A stretch of DNA of 64,000 nucleotides from an uncultured Campylobacterales bacterium (GCA_947494995.1 CANLWY010000001.1:372001-436000); one strand, 5' to 3'; positions 33,356-43,923 are shown, numbered from the stretch's first letter. The notes: a model not told the origin generated them from the sequence alone. A program made the numbers and translations.

Positions 33356-34273
33356 ATGGAATTAAGAAGTCTTTTCAAAATCATATTTATTACTACATTT
33401 AGTATATTTATGTTTACAGGTTGTTTTACATCCGTAAAATCATATAAAGTATCTCCTGATAATAAAGATGTAAAAGGTGGGTTACCATATTTCTTGCCAA
33501 AGGCTGTTATATTAGTTAAACAACCAATTGAGGTTAGTAGAGAGGAAACTATACATGCTGTAATATCATTAGGTGGGTTAGAAGAATTTATGTATGAGCT
33601 TAACTCTTCAAATATGAATGATTCAATATCTAAATTAGAAGGTTTAATTGGTAAGGGTATAAAACTAGAGTCTTTTAAAACTAGTCCTATATATTTATCT
33701 AAACAGACTATCCAAATAGACGCGAATAAAAAAAAGGATCATTCTTATACTGCACTAACAATAGCTTCTAAAACTGCTAATGCTGAAGTTAATGCAATTA
33801 TTCCAACAGATTTAGATAAAGCAATTAAAATCATTACGGTTCCTAATTATGATGAGAAATATGAACTTGTATTGGGATATCCTTGGTTTTCTACTGCAAA
33901 ATTAAATATTACACTTTCAGACGGATGGAAACTTGATAAAATTGAAACAGATATAGGAGAAAATCAATTAGTAGATGCAGTCAAAGAGATAGTCTCAACT
34001 ATTCTTGAAAATAAACAAGCTTTGAAAATTGCAAAACTTGATGATAAGAACCAAATAAAATTAAAAGAAATGGAATATCAATCTAAAAAAGATGAGGAGA
34101 ATAAATCCTTAAATAATAAAAAAGTTGTAGTAAAAATAAAAGGTTATGTAAAGAAAATTAAAATAAAACAGGTTCAACCTGGTGTTTATGATTTTAATAC
34201 ATTATTGAAGAGTGATAATCAGTTTTTCTTTAAAACTATAAGTTCTGAATCAATTGTACCAATTCATTTTTAA
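33356..34273 (+). CDS. Lipoprotein of unknown function
   Basis: A 305-residue lipoprotein. The signal peptide ends in the lipobox IFMFTGC with the lipidated cysteine near residue 24, so it is likely membrane-anchored. The body has a mixed alpha/beta look without motifs I know. A basic charged segment near residues 245-285 (KEMEYQSKKDEENKSLNNKK) could be a helix. I chose ATG 33356 because AGGAG lies seven bases upstream; an earlier ATG at 33338 would place extra residues before the signal peptide. It stands alone. Confidence 0.65.
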   Translation: MELRSLFKIIFITTFSIFMFTGCFTSVKSYKVSPDNKDVKGGLPYFLPKAVILVKQPIEVSREETIHAVISLGGLEEFMYELNSSNMNDSISKLEGLIGKGIKLESFKTSPIYLSKQTIQIDANKKKDHSYTALTIASKTANAEVNAIIPTDLDKAIKIITVPNYDEKYELVLGYPWFSTAKLNITLSDGWKLDKIETDIGENQLVDAVKEIVSTILENKQALKIAKLDDKNQIKLKEMEYQSKKDEENKSLNNKKVVVKIKGYVKKIKIKQVQPGVYDFNTLLKSDNQFFFKTISSESIVPIHF

Positions 34274-34391
34274 TCTATTAATCTAAAAGATAATTTATCT
34301 ATCATTATTAATATATGGACTCTTTTTAAATTCGGATTTTATTTTTTTTATAATAAGATTTCAAAAAATTTGAATTTTATTTAGGATTATT

Positions 34392-35342
34392 ATGAACGTT
34401 GTTGTTATTGGAGCTGGTGGGATAGGTGCATTTTATGGAATGATTTTACATGAAGCTGGATGTAGTGTAAAGTTTGTAGCTCGTGGTGAAAATTTACAGT
34501 ATTTAAAAAACAACAAGATGAAAGTAACTCATCCTGTTTATACTATTGAAGATAAAATTGATACTTATTCTTTAGATGAACTAACCCAAGCTTATAAACC
34601 AGAAGAGATTGATGCGATATTTATTGTTACAAAAGCTATGGCAACAGAGGCTATTTCTAAACAACTTGCTCATTGGGTAAATAAAAGTAAAAAAATACCA
34701 TACTATATATCTTTGCAAAATGGCGTTGAAAATGAAGACATAATGCAAAAGTATTACGATAAAGACTATGTAATAGGTGGACTTACAAGACTAATTGTAT
34801 CTCATACAGTAGAGTTGGGTCATGTTCATTGCGAAGGTTCTGTTGAGACATTAATAGGTGCTTTAAATCCAAATGAAACAAATTCTAAGTTTTTAGCTGC
34901 TTTAAAAACAATACTTGATAAGACTCAAACAAAAACTATTATTTGTGAAAATATAAAATTAGAGCTTTGGAATAAACTGATTGTAAACAATGGAGTAAAT
35001 GCAATATGCGCTCTACTTGAAGAAGAATCTGGCCCTTTAATTAGAGATGAAAAAACTTCAAAACTAATTTATGGTCTTATGAGTGAAGCAGCTAAAGCTT
35101 CAAATGCAGCAGGTGTAAATCTTACACAAGAAGATGCAGATAAAATGTTTAAACTCTATACAAAGTTCCAGTCTGTAAAACCATCTATGTGGGTAGATAA
35201 AGAGAACAATAGAGATTTAGAACTAGAACAAATCTGTGGTATAGTAATTAAGAACTGTGAAAAGTTAGGCGTAGATGCACCTTATACCAGAACAGTTTCA
35301 ACTATACTAGAGTTTATTTATAATAGACAAAGAAATAAATAG
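34392..35342 (+). CDS. panE: 2-dehydropantoate 2-reductase family protein (ApbA/PanE)
   Basis: A 316-residue dehydrogenase. The N-terminal Rossmann nucleotide site is VVIGAGGIGAFYG. The family pattern is seen in ISLQNGVENED near residue 116, GGLTRLIVSH, and ELWNKLIVNNGVNAICAL near residue 195, including the catalytic lysine. It reduces ketopantoate in pantothenate synthesis, or a related 2-ketoacid. Many bacteria carry several ApbA homologues, so the panE symbol is provisional. ATTAGGATTATT precedes the ATG. Confidence 0.75.
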   Translation: MNVVVIGAGGIGAFYGMILHEAGCSVKFVARGENLQYLKNNKMKVTHPVYTIEDKIDTYSLDELTQAYKPEEIDAIFIVTKAMATEAISKQLAHWVNKSKKIPYYISLQNGVENEDIMQKYYDKDYVIGGLTRLIVSHTVELGHVHCEGSVETLIGALNPNETNSKFLAALKTILDKTQTKTIICENIKLELWNKLIVNNGVNAICALLEEESGPLIRDEKTSKLIYGLMSEAAKASNAAGVNLTQEDADKMFKLYTKFQSVKPSMWVDKENNRDLELEQICGIVIKNCEKLGVDAPYTRTVSTILEFIYNRQRNK

Positions 35343-35349
35343 TTTTTAA

Positions 35350-35613
35350 TTAGTCATATACAGAATTCATATCAAAGTCATCATTATCTCTTCTATTATT
35401 TGGAATAGATTTTAATGACTCTTCATTAACTTCTGCTTCTTTTAGATCATATTTTTCCCCGTGATAAAAGGCTTGTTCTTTTTTATATTTTGCTTCTTTT
35501 TCAAGTTGTTCTTTTATGTTTTTTTTTGTTAAATCATCATTTTTAGTTTCAGCATTACATATTGTAAAGAATATAGAACTAAGTAAAAGTATTAAGATTA
35601 AAGGTTTTTTCAT
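35350..35613 (-). CDS. Small exported protein (87 aa)
   Basis: A signal peptide (MKKPLILILLLSSIFFTICN) followed by a charged, helix-forming segment (KKNIKEQLEKEAKYKKEQAF) and an acidic tail ending in DMNSVYD. It is probably periplasmic. No family recognised. The start follows AAGGAGAAATT, a strong ribosome site. It converges with the panE-like gene, separated by seven bases. Confidence 0.6.
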   Translation of the reverse strand: MKKPLILILLLSSIFFTICNAETKNDDLTKKNIKEQLEKEAKYKKEQAFYHGEKYDLKEAEVNEESLKSIPNNRRDNDDFDMNSVYD

Positions 35614-35760
35614 AATTTCTCCTTATTTAAAACCAAATATAATTATAATTTTATCTAATGTTATATCTTTTTGTATTTGACCTCCATCAAAAAAATGAAA
35701 GAGTATTCACTTTTAGTTAAATACTTATATTGATTTTCTAATTCTTAAATAGCTTATCTA

Positions 35761-35790
35761 ATACTAAAAAATAAAAATATTTTTTAGTAT
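35761..35790. terminator. Perfect AT hairpin upstream of glk
   Basis: ATACTAAAAAAT and ATTTTTTAGTAT form a perfect 12 bp stem with a six-base loop. It lies between the divergent small exported-protein gene and glk, so it may be an operator or attenuator rather than a terminator. Confidence 0.35.
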
Positions 35791-35881
35791 AGTTTCCCTA
35801 TAATCCTTTTACATTTTGAACTCACTATTTAGGACAAAGTACTGTAAAACCTGATTAGTGTAATTCTATTGAGGAGTAGTC

Positions 35882-36877
35882 ATGGTATTAGCTGGAGATA
35901 TTGGAGGAACAAAAACAAACTTAGCTTTGTATGCATTAGAAAATAAAGAGTTAAAAGTAGTATCTTCAAAACAGTTTGCAAGTAAAGATTATGAAAACTT
36001 TATGGACTTAATAGAAGATTTTCAAAAAAAGAGTTCAGTATCAAAAATAGATGCCCTTTGTATAGGAGTAGCAGGTCCAATTATAAATGAAAGATGTATA
36101 ACAACGAATCTTCCATGGGATATAAAAGCTGAGGATTTAAAAGAACACTTTGGTATTGAAAGTGTAAGACTTTTAAATGATTTAGAAGCAACAGCTTATG
36201 GAATGTTATATTTAAAAGACGAAGAGTTTGTAGAACTTAATCCAATAGAAAAAGAAAGCAAAGGAAATATTGCTGTGATTGCAGCAGGAACAGGACTAGG
36301 TGAAGCTATTTTATATTTTGATGGAAATTCATATCATCCAATTGGAACGGAAGGTGGACATAGTGATTTTGCTCCCATCTCTTCTATGCAAGATGAGTTA
36401 TTGATTTGGTTAAGAAGAAAGTATCCTGATCATGTAAGTTACGAAAGAGTTGTTTCTGGAAAAGGAATCAACTATATATATGAATTTTTGTGTGAAACAG
36501 GTTTTGCAAGTGAAGCTAAAGCTATGATAAATATAGCTGATAAAGAAGACAAAAGTGCAATGATTAGTAAGTGTGCTTTAGAGCAAAAAGATCCATTATG
36601 TATGGAAGCCCTTAGACTTTTTGCAGAAATTTATGCAGCAGAGGCTGGAAATCTAGCTTTAAAATCTATGTCTTTAGGTGGTGTTTATATTGGAGGTGGT
36701 ATTGCACCAAAGATATTGCCAGTTTTAAAAAGTGACTATTTTTTTAATGCTTTCGCACGTAAAGGAAGGTTTGAAGAACTTTTAAGAACAATACCAGTAA
36801 AAGTATCTTTAAATCAAGAAACAGCACTTCTAGGTGCAGCAAGATTTGCTTTTGATAAATTAATAAAAAAGAGTTAA
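35882..36877 (+). CDS. glk: Glucokinase
   Basis: A 331-residue kinase of the ROK/Glk type. The phosphate loop is LAGDIGGTKTNLAL at the N-terminus. NDLEATAYG near residue 100, AAGTGLGEAI near 138 and GTEGGHSDFAP near 160 carry the glucose-binding and catalytic aspartate/glutamate pattern of bacterial glucokinases. It phosphorylates glucose with ATP. GAGGAG precedes the ATG. It ends seven bases before the helicase gene, so the two may be cotranscribed. Confidence 0.88.
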   Translation: MVLAGDIGGTKTNLALYALENKELKVVSSKQFASKDYENFMDLIEDFQKKSSVSKIDALCIGVAGPIINERCITTNLPWDIKAEDLKEHFGIESVRLLNDLEATAYGMLYLKDEEFVELNPIEKESKGNIAVIAAGTGLGEAILYFDGNSYHPIGTEGGHSDFAPISSMQDELLIWLRRKYPDHVSYERVVSGKGINYIYEFLCETGFASEAKAMINIADKEDKSAMISKCALEQKDPLCMEALRLFAEIYAAEAGNLALKSMSLGGVYIGGGIAPKILPVLKSDYFFNAFARKGRFEELLRTIPVKVSLNQETALLGAARFAFDKLIKKS

Positions 36878-36883
36878 GTACTT

Positions 36884-39649
36884 TTGAATAAATTAATTAC
36901 AAATAATGAAACTTCAAATTTTTATAATCATCTAACTGAACTTTTAAAAGAGTGTGAATCATTTATTTTTAATGTAGCTTTTATCAATTTCTCAGGAGTT
37001 CAGCTTCTTTTAGACTCATTAAAGCAATGTCATAAGAAGGGTATAAGGGGTAAAATATTAACTTCTACATATTTAAATTTTACACAACCAAAAGCTTTAG
37101 AGAAGTTACTTGAGTTTGAAAATATAGAGCTTAAAATCTTTGATTCTAAAGAGAATATTGGTTTTCATTCAAAGGCATATATTTTTGAATTTGAAGAAGA
37201 GTATAAGGTTCTTCTTGGTTCATCAAATATCACATCAAGTGCTTTTAAAACAAATATTGAATGGAATATAAAAAGTATCTCAAAAAAAGAGGACTCCTTC
37301 ATATCTTCCATACAAGAAGAGTTTTTAAAACTATGGAAAGATTCATTTTACGTAGATGAAAACTTTTTAAAAGAGTATAAATCTTTTCATTCAAATAAGT
37401 TTACAAGAAGCTTTGAATATAACAAAGAGTTGACCCCAAACTCTATGCAAGAAAAAGCTTTAGAAAGATTGCAGTTTTTAAGAAACAAAGATCAGAAAAA
37501 AGCATTAGCAATAGCAGCAACAGGTTCTGGGAAAACTTATTTAGTTGCTTTTGATGTGAAAGCCTTCAATGCGAAAAGGGTTTTGTTTATAGTTCATAGG
37601 GAAAATATTTTAATAAAGGCTAAGCAGAGTTTTGAAAGTATAATCAAAGATTTTTCTTGTGGTTTATTTACTGGAAATAAAAAAGAGTTAGCGTGTGATT
37701 ATATTTTTGCGACTATTCAAACTTTAAATTCCTCATTAGAAAAGTTTAAAAAAGATGAGTTTGATTATATTGTAGTTGATGAAGCACATCATATTACAAG
37801 CCCTAGCTATAAAAAAGTTTGCGAATATTTTAATCCAAAATTCTTACTTGGAGTTACTGCTACTCCAAATAGAATGGATAAAGAGTCTATTTATGAAGTA
37901 TTTGATGAAAATATTGTTTGTGATATTAGATTAAATGATGCCTTAGAGGAGAGTTTAATTACTCCTTTTCATTATTATGGAATAAGTGATATTAAAACAG
38001 AGTATGAAGATATTGATTTAGATGACATTAGAAAACTCTCAAAAGTCTTGATGATAAATAGAAGAGTTGATTTTGTTATTGAACAGATGAATTTTTATTC
38101 TTATTCAGGAAGTAAAAGAAGGGTTCTTGGGTTTTGTATCTCCAAAGAACATGCAAGTTTTATGGCTGAAGAGTTTAATAAAAAAGGAATAAACTCAATC
38201 TCACTAAATAGTGAAGATTCTATTGTAAATAGAGAAGAAGGCATAAAGAAACTTGAAGATGAAAACAATAGTTTAGAAGTGATTTTTACAGTTGATATTT
38301 TCAATGAAGGTGTAGATATCCCTTCAGTAAATACAGTTTTAATGCTACGACCTACAAACTCTCCTATAGTTTTTATTCAACAATTGGGACGAGGGTTAAG
38401 AAAATTTAAGGGAAAAGAATTTTTAACTCTTCTTGATTTTATAGGAAATCATAAAAAAGCATATCTTATTGCCCTTGCATTAGTAGGAAACAGAATGTTA
38501 GATAAGGAGAGTATTAAATTAGCTTTACTAAATAACTTTGCAAATTTTCCAAATGCTTATATTCAGATGGATAAAATCTCAAAACAAAAAATTTTAGAAC
38601 AAATTGATGAACAAAACTTTAATAATATAAGATATCTAAAAGAGCAGTATTTTGAGTTTAAATCAATTTTAGGAAATAGAATACCAAGCCTTGAAGATTA
38701 TATAAATTATGATGAATTTATATCTCCTTTATCTTTTATTTGGGATTCTAAATCATATTTAGAGTTCATACAAAAAGTTGAAAAAAAAGAAGAGTTAAAA
38801 AAAATTTGTGAAGATGCAGAGTTTTTAAAAGCATTAAGATTTTTACAATCACAGCTACCTGTAAAAAGAGTTTATGAATTTGTAATATTAAAATACTTAG
38901 TTGAAAACGATTCTTGTTCGGAGGAGAGAGCTTTTGATCTTTTATCAAAATATTTAAAGATAGTTCATAGAGATACGCTAACGCACTCTTTTTTATATTT
39001 AAATCAAAGCTTTTTTGATAGTGCACAAAAAAGAAGATTTCTAAAACTTGTGGAACTAAAAAATAAAAAACTTTCAAAGACTAAAGAGTTTGAAAGAATA
39101 TTAAAGAATAAGCAAAAAAAAGAGTTTATTGAAGATAGTTTAAACTATGGAATAATTACTTATGAAAAATCTTTTGGAACAGAAAGCTACGGAATGCCTT
39201 TTTTTAAACTTTATGAAAAATACAATATGTTAAATATTGCACAGCTTTGTAACTTCAATAAAATTCATAGCTCTTTTAGGGGAAGCGGATTTTTAAAGTT
39301 TCAAAATGATTTTTTTCTTTTTATAACTTTAGAAAAAGATAAGTATTCAAAAGCTGCAAACTATCATAATGTTTTTTTAGATAAACAAACTTTTACCTTT
39401 ATAAGTAAGCCAAGCCATTCTTACGAAAAAGGTGATGGACAAAAACTTTGTGAGAATAGAAAACATAAAATAAAACTGCATATTTTTGTAAGAAAATGTT
39501 CTCATATGGATAAAAAAGTTCAGCCTTTTATATATCTTGGACTTGCTAATACAAATAAATATAAGGGTAATAAGCCAATAGAATGCGAGCTAAAACTTGA
39601 AGTATCACTTAAAAATAAACTTTTTGAAGAGTTTGTTAAAATAGTATAA
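36884..39649 (+). CDS. PLD-type nuclease domain fused to superfamily 2 helicase
   Basis: A 921-residue protein. An N-terminal phospholipase-D-like domain (about 1-170) has an H-x-K motif in FHSKAYIFEF followed by LLGSSNITSSAF. A DEAD-type helicase core follows with Walker A AATGSGKT near residue 212, DEAHH near 305, GVTATPNR, and motif VI QLGRGLRK near residue 505. The C-terminal 300 residues resemble DUF3427. Proteins of this layout are often part of restriction or DNA-repair systems. The start is TTG 36884. No modification gene lies next to it, so a solitary defensive or repair enzyme is the best guess. Confidence 0.85.
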   Translation: MNKLITNNETSNFYNHLTELLKECESFIFNVAFINFSGVQLLLDSLKQCHKKGIRGKILTSTYLNFTQPKALEKLLEFENIELKIFDSKENIGFHSKAYIFEFEEEYKVLLGSSNITSSAFKTNIEWNIKSISKKEDSFISSIQEEFLKLWKDSFYVDENFLKEYKSFHSNKFTRSFEYNKELTPNSMQEKALERLQFLRNKDQKKALAIAATGSGKTYLVAFDVKAFNAKRVLFIVHRENILIKAKQSFESIIKDFSCGLFTGNKKELACDYIFATIQTLNSSLEKFKKDEFDYIVVDEAHHITSPSYKKVCEYFNPKFLLGVTATPNRMDKESIYEVFDENIVCDIRLNDALEESLITPFHYYGISDIKTEYEDIDLDDIRKLSKVLMINRRVDFVIEQMNFYSYSGSKRRVLGFCISKEHASFMAEEFNKKGINSISLNSEDSIVNREEGIKKLEDENNSLEVIFTVDIFNEGVDIPSVNTVLMLRPTNSPIVFIQQLGRGLRKFKGKEFLTLLDFIGNHKKAYLIALALVGNRMLDKESIKLALLNNFANFPNAYIQMDKISKQKILEQIDEQNFNNIRYLKEQYFEFKSILGNRIPSLEDYINYDEFISPLSFIWDSKSYLEFIQKVEKKEELKKICEDAEFLKALRFLQSQLPVKRVYEFVILKYLVENDSCSEERAFDLLSKYLKIVHRDTLTHSFLYLNQSFFDSAQKRRFLKLVELKNKKLSKTKEFERILKNKQKKEFIEDSLNYGIITYEKSFGTESYGMPFFKLYEKYNMLNIAQLCNFNKIHSSFRGSGFLKFQNDFFLFITLEKDKYSKAANYHNVFLDKQTFTFISKPSHSYEKGDGQKLCENRKHKIKLHIFVRKCSHMDKKVQPFIYLGLANTNKYKGNKPIECELKLEVSLKNKLFEEFVKIV

Positions 39650-39665
39650 AATGGAAATTTATTGA

Positions 39666-41452
39666 TTAAGACTCTTCTGCTATGGGAAGAGTGATTTTAA
39701 AGAGTGCTCCATTTTCAGTATTATTTACTTCTAGTTTTCCATTTAGATGTTTTTCAACAATAGTTTTGCTCATATATAAACCTAATCCCGTCCCTTGAAA
39801 TTGATGTTTAGTTGTAAAGTATGGATCAAATACTTTTGAGATATTCTTTTTAGCTATTCCTTTTCCATTATCTTCAATAGAGAGAATAATTACATTTTTA
39901 AACTCTTTAAGAGATATCTTAATCCATCCTTCCTTAATCTCTTTATGGGTAATTACATCTCGTGCGTTATTTAAAATATTTATTATAACTTGTGAAAGTT
40001 CTTCTTTAATCATATATATTCTTATTGGATTGTTAGATTCTATATCCTTTTGTATTGTTATATGATGGTTTTCAATAGATGCTTGCACTATTTTTAAACT
40101 TTCTTCTATTACATCTTGAATTAAAACAAGCTTTTTCTCTTTATCATCTTTTATATAGTCTCTGAAGGTATCAATTGTTTCAGAAAGATATTTTGTATTT
40201 CTTACAATAATATCCATATACTCAGGGATATCTTCATTTTTTAAAAGTTTAAATTCATAATTTAGTTTTATACCACTTGCAACTGTACTAATAGCGCTTA
40301 AAGGTTGTCTCCATTGATGGGCGATATTACCAATCATCTCTCCCATTTGAGCCATTTTTGCTTGTTCTAAAAGCTGTTGATCTTTTTGCATCATTTTTTG
40401 CATAGTCTCTTTATCTTTTAGAGTTTTTATTTTTTGTTGTAAAAAGAGCAATAGGATTGTAAGGTATAAAAATATAAAAAGGAAAAGAATAGTAAAGTAG
40501 TTATTATTTAAAATATCTATAGTTTTCCCTTTACTTAATATAGCAATAAAACCTTCACGTTTGTTACTGATATTATGGATTATAGGTATTGTAGTTACAA
40601 TAATATTTAATTTATCAACAAAGAGTGATTTAGCATTGTTTCTCATCCCTTGTTTGTAAAGAAGCTTTGAGATTTCATCAGAAGGTTTTAAAGAGGCAAG
40701 CTCTTTTCTTGATTCACTTTTCAACTCTTTTAAAATCTCTTTGTTATGTAAAAAACCTTTTTGTCTTGCTGGTATATAAATTGATGTAGATTTTAAATAC
40801 TCTTTTGAAAAACTTTTTTCTAGAAGTATGAAGTTACTTAATATATGATATTGTTTCATCAAAGAAGAGGTAATAGCCTGGTCGTTAAAAGTTATTGATA
40901 TTATTCCTAAATAGTTATCATCTTTGATAAGAGGGTATGTAAATTTAAATCCTGCTCCATCTTCTTCTATTTCAAAACTACTTATTGATTTTTTATGTTT
41001 TTGAGTATGATTGACAATAACACTTTTTTTATCTGTTTTTCCCCCATAATCCAAAGGTTTTTCCATTTTTAAAAATATTGTATTATCAGGTAAAATATAG
41101 TCTATATTTTTGATTTTTTTTGATTTAAGGGCATTAAATCTTTGAATAGTTTGAAAGTATAGTTCTTGTCTAATTCTTTCTTTTTCAATTGCAGATTTTT
41201 TTTCGATACCGTTAAGTTTTGAGTCAACTTTTGCAAGTTTTAAAAAGCCTGAAAAAATTACATCAGCTAACTCTTGATATTGATTATATATAGTATTATA
41301 TGCTTTTGAGTAAGTTTCTGTTACTTGAGTTAAGTGAATCTGTCTATTACTATTGGCAATAAAGTTAAGAATAAAGTATGTCCCAAAACATAGGATTATG
41401 AATGCTATAGTAAAGTTGATTTTTAGTTCTAATACTCTTTTTTTTGTTTCAC
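39666..41452 (-). CDS. Membrane sensor histidine kinase, probable frameshift near its start
   Basis: The uninterrupted frame from ATG 41066 encodes 466 residues: sensor part, a membrane helix, coiled coil, HisKA box GNIAHQWRQPLSAIS (phosphoacceptor H), N box IINILNNARDVI, G1 DNGKGI and G2 GTGLGLYMSK. Upstream of that ATG the same frame continues through another 120 codons with a membrane helix (INFTIAFIILCFGTYFIL) but has no ATG, GTG or TTG start. A GTG at 41452 opens in a neighbouring frame, and the two would join if the run of eight A (41438-41445, as T on the plus strand) had nine. It is either a recent frameshift, slippage or a sequence error. The full protein would have two membrane helices flanking a periplasmic sensor. 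Confidence 0.75.
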
Positions 41453-41501
41453 TATTAATAATAAAGCCTTCTGCAAGTAGTGTTTATTATATCATAAGTA
41501 T

Positions 41502-41846
41502 CTATTTCTTTCCATAAGATATTCTTTTGCCATCTTTATCAATAAGAGGGTATTTTCTTTCATTCATTTTCATTTTTTCAATTATCGCTTCTTCTAAATC
41601 TATATTTAAGTGCATACACATTCTTATAAGATAAACAGCAATATCTGCAATTTCTTGTTTAGCATGTTCTCTCTTTTTTTCATCTAGATTTTCAGATTGT
41701 TCTAAATCTAACCATTGAAAAATTTCAAGAAGTTCTGATGCTTCAACAGAAAGTGCCATTGATAGATTTTTTGGATTATGAAATCTTTCCCAATCTCTTT
41801 GTTCTGAAAAGTTTTTAATTATTGCTTGGATTTTTTCCATATCCAT
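41502..41846 (-). CDS. MazG-like nucleotide pyrophosphohydrolase
   Basis: A 114-residue all-alpha NTP pyrophosphohydrolase. Metal ligands sit in SVEASELLEIFQW (ExxE) and KQEIADIAVYLIRM (ExxD), and the DWERFHNPKNL segment is typical of the RS21-C6/dCTP-pyrophosphatase branch. It probably removes non-canonical or excess dNTPs. It diverges from truD by about 60 bases. A start at MEKIQ, two residues in, is also possible. Confidence 0.85.
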   Translation of the reverse strand: MDMEKIQAIIKNFSEQRDWERFHNPKNLSMALSVEASELLEIFQWLDLEQSENLDEKKREHAKQEIADIAVYLIRMCMHLNIDLEEAIIEKMKMNERKYPLIDKDGKRISYGKK

Positions 41847-41877
41847 TTATAAGCCTTTGCATAAAGATAAAACATTA

Positions 41878-41883
41878 TATAAT
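41878..41883 (+). promoter_or_regulatory. -10 box for truD
   Basis: TATAAT at 41878-41883 lies 26 bases before the truD ATG within the short divergent spacer. No conserved -35 is seen, as is usual in Campylobacterota. Confidence 0.55.
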
Positions 41884-41908
41884 ACCAAAAATTTAAAAAA
41901 GATATATA

Positions 41909-42910
41909 ATGACTAAAAGAGAATTTCTACAAACCCATAAACCTATAAACTTCAAGTTCTATCAAAATATAGATGATTTTATAGTTGAAGAACAAGGAAT
42001 AAAGTTTTCAGGACGAGGTAATTTTATAATTGCAAAAATAAAAAAACAAAGTCTTGGAACTTGGGACTTGATAGATGTTCTTGCCCGTGGTCTTAAAGTT
42101 TATGAAAATGAATTAGGTTATGCAGGATTAAAAGATAAAAATGCAACAACAACTCAATATATCTCTATTCCTAGAAAATATGCAAAAGATTTACAAAAGT
42201 TTAGACATCCAAAAGTCAAGATTTTAGAAACTTTCTTACATGGAACAAAATTAAATATTGGTGATTTAGAAGGAAACTCTTTTGAAATAAATCTACACGA
42301 TGTAAATCAAGAAGATGTAGGAAAAATTGAAAAGATTTTAAAAGAGGTTTCAAAAATAGGAATGCCAAACTATTTTGGTTTTCAAAGATTTGGATATGAA
42401 GGAAGTGAAAACCTAGAGAAAGCTAGACGTTATATTTATGAAGATTTGATTATCAAAGATAAAAAGATATCTAAAATGTTAGTGGCTCAATACCAAAGTG
42501 ATTTTTTCAATAGATGGCTTGTTGAAAGATTAAAATTTTCAGAAACTAAATTTAAAGTTCTTTCGGGAGATGTTTTTAGAGTCTATAAAACTGATAAATA
42601 TTTTACTCCAAAGAATTTGACAGAAGTGATGTTAAAAGATTTTGAAGCGAAAAAAATAGTTCCAACAGGACTGCTTCCTGGAAGAAAAGCATTTAGAGCA
42701 ATGCATAAAGCAAGAGAAATAGAAGAAAAATATGATGATACATATATTCAAGAAAAAGGCTTTAGAAGAGATGCTATCATTTACCCCAAAGATATATCTG
42801 TAAAGTATAACAAAGAGACGAAGAAGTGTAAACTAAAGTTCACACTCCCTAAAGGTTCTTATGCAACAGTTCTTATAGAAAATATTGCAAATAGGAATTT
42901 AAAAGTTTAG
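41909..42910 (+). CDS. truD: tRNA pseudouridine synthase D
   Basis: A 333-residue pseudouridine synthase. The family signature GYAGLKDKNATTTQYIS near residue 71 contains the catalytic aspartate. PNYFGFQRFGYEGSENLEKA near residue 155 is the second TruD block, with the insert domain between. It modifies U13 of certain tRNAs. The length matches the family in Campylobacterota. Its stop overlaps the end of the convergent thioredoxin-like gene by four bases. Confidence 0.93.
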   Translation: MTKREFLQTHKPINFKFYQNIDDFIVEEQGIKFSGRGNFIIAKIKKQSLGTWDLIDVLARGLKVYENELGYAGLKDKNATTTQYISIPRKYAKDLQKFRHPKVKILETFLHGTKLNIGDLEGNSFEINLHDVNQEDVGKIEKILKEVSKIGMPNYFGFQRFGYEGSENLEKARRYIYEDLIIKDKKISKMLVAQYQSDFFNRWLVERLKFSETKFKVLSGDVFRVYKTDKYFTPKNLTEVMLKDFEAKKIVPTGLLPGRKAFRAMHKAREIEEKYDDTYIQEKGFRRDAIIYPKDISVKYNKETKKCKLKFTLPKGSYATVLIENIANRNLKV

Positions 42911-43923
42911 ATTTTATCAGAGATATCTATATTGATTCCTGCATCTAAAAGTTCTTGTTGTCTAGGTCTTAGATAATCTAAAAAAGTAGGGTACTTTGAA
43001 TAGTATCCACCACTTACATATCTTACTAATTCTTTAAAGTGAAAGCTATATAAAAGTGCATCAATTCTTACAATCTCTTTTTTCTTATCAAAAAGTACAA
43101 ATCCTGGTCTATAATCTAAAATCATCTCTTTAGACCAATCATAAGGAGTTGTTTCTTTTCCATCAGGGGTTATAATTTTTTCTTTTGACATTGCATCAAA
43201 TCTTACAACTGTAACTTTTGAAAGTTCTTCTTGTACATCTTTATTTTTCAATGTTGTATTGTGTAGATAATCACATTGTGTACAAGAACCATCTTCAAAT
43301 GCAACTGCAAGTGGTCCATCTATTTTTGATAAGTCAGTAATGTTTTTAAATAACTTGTTTTCTTTTAGAGTATAAAAAGTTTTATTTTTAACTTTATCTA
43401 AATAATCAGTTAGACTCATGTTTTTGTACTCTTTATTTTTGACAAAATCAAGTACTAATTTAAAGTTCTCTACTGATCTATATCCATTTAGTCTTACAAC
43501 TACTTCATTTTTTTGATTCATAAAAAGAATTGTTGGTGTATATTGAACTTTTAAATAGTCAGCAAATTCTTTTTCAGTCATTGATTTATCTTCATTTATG
43601 GCAAGTTCTTTTTGTCCTTTAATATTTATACCAATAACATCAAAATTTTCTTGGATATATTTTTGGTTTTTTGCACCTTCGATAAAGTTATCATTTAACA
43701 TTTTTGTACAATATGGACAAAATTTTAGTGTCATAAACAATATTACATGTTTGTCTTCTTCTTTTGCTTCTTCCACATCTTCTGCAATATCTAAGAAACT
43801 CTCTTTAAACCATTCTGGCATCTCATGGTTTTGACCACCAGTAAACTTACCTTTTTCTTGTGCATTTACATTCGTAAATAAAATTGAAAGTATGGCTATT
43901 AGGCCTAGTATTTTTTTATACAT
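42907..43923 (-). CDS. Periplasmic protein with two thioredoxin-like domains (SoxW-like)
   Basis: A 338-residue exported protein. After a signal peptide (residues 1-21, ending in VNA) there are two thioredoxin-type domains. The first has FCPYC near residue 72. The second has CTQC near residue 225. This layout resembles the SoxW/thioredoxin-fold thiol-disulfide proteins of Campylobacterota. It likely keeps a periplasmic protein reduced. It is not in a sox cluster here, so the partner is unknown. AAGGAGAGAG precedes the ATG. Confidence 0.8.
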   Translation of the reverse strand: MYKKILGLIAILSILFTNVNAQEKGKFTGGQNHEMPEWFKESFLDIAEDVEEAKEEDKHVILFMTLKFCPYCTKMLNDNFIEGAKNQKYIQENFDVIGINIKGQKELAINEDKSMTEKEFADYLKVQYTPTILFMNQKNEVVVRLNGYRSVENFKLVLDFVKNKEYKNMSLTDYLDKVKNKTFYTLKENKLFKNITDLSKIDGPLAVAFEDGSCTQCDYLHNTTLKNKDVQEELSKVTVVRFDAMSKEKIITPDGKETTPYDWSKEMILDYRPGFVLFDKKKEIVRIDALLYSFHFKELVRYVSGGYYSKYPTFLDYLRPRQQELLDAGINIDISDKI

